A stretch of DNA of 7,949 bases from Candidatus Ethanoperedens thermophilum (lineage in GTDB: Archaea > Halobacteriota > Methanosarcinia > Methanosarcinales > EX4572-44), in contig WNEG01000095.1 of the NCBI GenBank assembly GCA_012910725.1, forward strand, positions 1,568 to 9,516, given 5' to 3'. Made by a program: the position numbers and the translations under genes. Position 1 is the stretch's first letter. Each line of letters begins with the position of its first letter. Below the pieces are notes generated by a model. The model was not told where the DNA came from. It did no database searches and saw nothing but the letters and a program-made list of their open reading frames with translations. Of the stretch, positions 6,324 through 7,949 are shown one piece after another.

Positions 6324-6460
6324 CCTAGCGGATATGGCGGCAGCCTCCTAACAAACTTTTAGAAAAAGTTTGATCAAAACGAGAGAAACCAACTCTTAGA
6401 AAAAGTTTGATCAAAATGGGAGAAAGCTGCAATTCGAGGGTTCAAATCCCTTCGCGCCCG
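6314..6460 (+). tRNA. tRNA-Arg (anticodon CCT) interrupted by a 74-nt intron
   Basis: Exon 1 is 6314-6350 and exon 2 is 6425-6460, giving a 73-nt mature tRNA. The acceptor GGGCGCG (6314-6320) pairs with CGCGCCC (6453-6459), with discriminator G 6460. The D arm is GCC/GGC (6323-6338). The anticodon stem is GCAGC (6340-6344) with GCTGC (6426-6430), and the spliced loop is CTCCTAA with anticodon CCT at 6347-6349. The T arm is GAGGG-TTCAAAT-CCCTT. The intron is at the canonical 37/38 site. A perfect 4-bp central helix forms between CTCC (6345-6348) and GGAG (6419-6422), flanked by 3-nt bulges TAA (6349-6351) and AAA (6423-6425) that contain the splice sites, as the archaeal endonuclease requires. 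The first 10 nt overlap priL. No CCA is encoded. Confidence 0.95.
6351..6424 (+). repeat. tRNA-Arg intron made of two 37-nt tandem units
   Basis: Units 6351-6387 and 6388-6424 are identical at 33 of 37 positions and together fill the intron exactly. Each contains TTAGAAAAAGTTTGATCAAA, with a palindromic TTTGATCAAA core. Unit 1 also folds into a perfect 9-bp hairpin, CAAACTTTT-AGA-AAAAGTTTG (6352-6372). In unit 2 the equivalent stem has mismatches. One of unit 2's changes (A to G at 6419) is the base that completes the bulge-helix-bulge central helix with C6348. Confidence 0.9.
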
Positions 6461-6473
6461 CTATGATACAAAA

Positions 6474-6540
6474 TTTAGGTTTTTTGGACTAAATCTACTT
6501 TTTTTAGGTTTTTTTAGTAAAACCAAGCTTTTTTAGGGAA
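6474..6540 (+). terminator. T-rich termination region after priL/tRNA-Arg
   Basis: Four T tracts of 6-7 bases (6480-6485, 6499-6505, 6509-6515, 6529-6534) follow the tRNA, three of them continuing as TTTTTTAG. Runs of T on the coding strand are the usual archaeal intrinsic terminator. A small inverted repeat, TTTAG (6474-6478) with CTAAA (6489-6493), surrounds the first tract. Confidence 0.65.
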
Positions 6541-6545
6541 TATTA

Positions 6546-6570
6546 TTTTTATACCTAATTATATCAGGTA
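6546..6570 (+). promoter_or_regulatory. TATA box and palindromic operator candidate of the small gene-DUF2325 operon
   Basis: TTTTTATA (6546-6553) is a good archaeal TATA element about 50 nt before the small gene's ATG, predicting initiation near 6575-6580. Overlapping its end is the near-palindrome TACCT-AATTATATC-AGGTA (6552-6570). A protein bound there would compete with TBP/TFB or polymerase. Confidence 0.5.
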
Positions 6571-6601
6571 TGTAATATGCAAGAATCGAGAGGTGCAACA
6601 A

Positions 6602-6760
6602 ATGGATAATGAAGTAAGATGGTTGATAGAAGAAATCATGCAGTTGCTTCAGAAGATGTCAGATGAAGATACTAAGAATTATAGAAAAGAAGTGGGAGAC
6701 ACAAGACACGTGCATAGAACACGGTTAACCAGGAATTGCAAACTCTATCAAGCATCATGA
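6602..6760 (+). CDS. Small 52-aa protein of unknown function
   Basis: The gene starts at ATG 6602 after a strong SD, GAGGTG (6590-6595), with 6-nt spacing, and ends at TGA 6758-6760. The product begins MDNEVRWLIEEIMQLLQKMS, an amphipathic-looking, acidic helix. Its second half is basic (RTRLTRNCKLYQAS), with no membrane segment or signal peptide. Its stop is immediately followed by the SD of the next gene, so the two form an operon with probable coupling. I recognise no family. The SD, promoter and operon position argue that it is real rather than a chance frame. It could instead be a regulatory leader peptide or the degraded start of a larger gene. Confidence 0.6.
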   Translation: MDNEVRWLIEEIMQLLQKMSDEDTKNYRKEVGDTRHVHRTRLTRNCKLYQAS

Positions 6761-6771
6761 GGTGCTAAACG

Positions 6772-7923
6772 ATGACAGGAAAGCGAATTTGGGAGATGCA
6801 GCCATTTACTGTTTGCAGGATACTGGGGCTCGCGTTTAACGAAATGGAACTAAAGAAACTCTTCAGGGAGTTGAAGATATCTCATAATGGAGATTTACTA
6901 CAAGCTTCAGCAATGCATCAGCAATTAATCGATGTCTGCACAAACAAGACGCAGGCATCCAAGAATATGGATGCTGTACTCAACAAACGATTTGAACCAT
7001 ATAAAGGAAAAATTAAAAACCAGGATATTGTTAAACTCATTGAACATGGGAAGATCTGCACAGACATCCCACTTCCAGCTTTTATCTGGTTTGCTGTACA
7101 GGATCAACGTGAAGATAACAATATTGAAGAACAAATCATTGCAGCTATCCATATCAAGGAACATGAAGCGCTGCGGTTCTATGATGAGCTTTCAAGAACG
7201 CTGCATAATAATCCCGAATGCGTTCTCAGTGAGTTAAATAATGCCATCTCAGTGAACGAGAGGCTTGAAAAGAATCTTAACAGGCTGAAAAAAAGATTAG
7301 AAACGGTAAGATCTGAAATGGATACGATGAAAGAGGGCAAATTAGAGATCACACACGCATTACAGGAAATGCAAGAATCAAATGAACAGTTAAAAGCTGA
7401 GACAAAGAAAGTCGAGAATGAAACAGCACCTGAACAGATCAAATATTTAAAAAAGGAGAGAGATCTATTAATCAGAGAAGTTAAACAACTAACTGAAAAA
7501 CTCGGGGTTGAAGATACAAAGAGTGCTGTATCAGAAAATGAAAAAGATGTTGAAGAGATGCCTATCGAAGAAAGCAAAGAATGTCCATACATGAGAGGTG
7601 TGAAGGTCATGTACATCGGTGGTGTTGAACCACTTGCCCCACACTACAGGGGGCTGGTCGAATCGTTTGGGTGCAACTTCTGTTACCATCCAGGGCACTG
7701 TCCACAAAAAAGTGAAATAAGAAACATTGTTGGAAGAACAGACATGGTATTCTGCCCTGTTGATATAAACAGCCACAATGCCTGTCGCCATATAAAGAAG
7801 GCATGCAAACAGAAAGGCATACCATGTTTCTTCCTCCGAAGTTCAGGTGTAACAACATTTAAGAAAAGTTTGGAAGATCACCTGCAATTTACAGCAGGAA
7901 GTTTAGTGTCGCAAGAAAGTTAA
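6772..7923 (+). CDS. Coiled-coil protein with C-terminal DUF2325 domain
   Basis: The 383-aa product has three parts. Residues 1 to about 150 are a mostly helical N-terminal region (MTGKRIWEMQPFTVCRILGL...) that I do not recognise. About 155-245 is a long charged coiled coil (ERLEKNLNRLKKRLETVRSE and onward), then an acidic linker. About 275-372 is DUF2325, recognised from VKVMYIGGVEPLAPHYRGLVE, MVFCPVDINSHNACRHIKKACK and PCFFLRSSGVTTFKKSL. DUF2325 looks like a small Rossmann-type domain whose function is not established to my knowledge. This copy has a cysteine/histidine group CNFCYHPGHC (301-310) plus Cys328, 338, 345 and 352, suggesting metal binding or redox chemistry (inference). The start is fixed by SD GAGGTG (6759-6764), 7 nt before ATG 6772. 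No signal peptide or membrane helix is seen. Confidence 0.88.
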   Translation: MTGKRIWEMQPFTVCRILGLAFNEMELKKLFRELKISHNGDLLQASAMHQQLIDVCTNKTQASKNMDAVLNKRFEPYKGKIKNQDIVKLIEHGKICTDIPLPAFIWFAVQDQREDNNIEEQIIAAIHIKEHEALRFYDELSRTLHNNPECVLSELNNAISVNERLEKNLNRLKKRLETVRSEMDTMKEGKLEITHALQEMQESNEQLKAETKKVENETAPEQIKYLKKERDLLIREVKQLTEKLGVEDTKSAVSENEKDVEEMPIEESKECPYMRGVKVMYIGGVEPLAPHYRGLVESFGCNFCYHPGHCPQKSEIRNIVGRTDMVFCPVDINSHNACRHIKKACKQKGIPCFFLRSSGVTTFKKSLEDHLQFTAGSLVSQES

Positions 7924-7927
7924 AAGA

Positions 7928-7946
7928 CTGCATACTTCGTATGCAG
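7928..7946. terminator. Perfect hairpin after the DUF2325 gene
   Basis: CTGCATAC-TTC-GTATGCAG is an 8-bp perfect stem with a 3-nt loop, starting 4 nt after the stop codon. It is probably a transcription terminator or mRNA 3'-end stabiliser. The window ends 3 nt later, so a following T tract cannot be seen. Confidence 0.5.
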
Positions 7947-7949
7947 AAA

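Noticed and set aside
6351..6424. C/D box guide RNA inside the tRNA intron
   Set aside because: No C box (ATGATGA) or D box (CTGA) pair is visible.
7179..7616. 145-codon minus-strand frame
   Set aside because: It is the serine/phenylalanine-rich antisense of the coiled-coil codons, a usual artefact.

Overview
All recognisable genes lie on the + strand and the information-processing set is archaeal: an H/ACA-type pseudouridine synthase Cbf5, a ribbon-helix-helix regulator joined to an archaeal FtsZ, a ThiD-ThiN fusion, the PCNA sliding clamp, the large primase subunit PriL, a tRNA with a bulge-helix-bulge intron and no encoded CCA ends. Protein resemblance (FtsZ and Cbf5 especially), the RHH-ftsZ pair and the pcn-priL pair point to a euryarchaeon near the Methanosarcinales/Syntrophoarchaeia/ANME part of the tree. 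That placement is an inference from remembered families, not a search.

Layout. 1-57: possible C-terminal end of an upstream gene. 59-1042: cbf5, whose last codons and stop lie inside tRNA-Ser(GGA) (1028-1111). 1112-1628: a gene-poor gap of about 500 nt holding a CACAGAG-type palindromic repeat, a cluster of inverted repeats and the promoter of the next operon. 1629-2977: cdrS-like RHH gene followed after 2 nt by ftsZ (FtsZ2-like). 3055-4374: thiDN. 4375-4521: a complex pcn promoter region with duplicated TATA-like boxes and duplicated 21-nt palindromes. 4522-6323: pcn and priL, 5 nt apart. The priL stop codon lies inside tRNA-Arg(CCT) (6314-6460), which carries a 74-nt intron made of two 37-nt tandem units. 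6461-6540: T-rich terminator region. 6546-7923: promoter with a palindrome, an unannotated 52-codon small gene, and a coiled-coil DUF2325 protein with a cysteine-rich insertion. 7928-7946: perfect hairpin.

How it fits together. The window is mostly housekeeping: RNA modification and tRNAs, cell division and its probable regulator, thiamine synthesis, and the replication clamp with primase. The less ordinary material is in RNA architecture (tRNAs overlapping upstream stop codons; a tandemly duplicated tRNA intron), in the duplicated palindromes before pcn, and in the small gene-DUF2325 operon, whose function I cannot assign.
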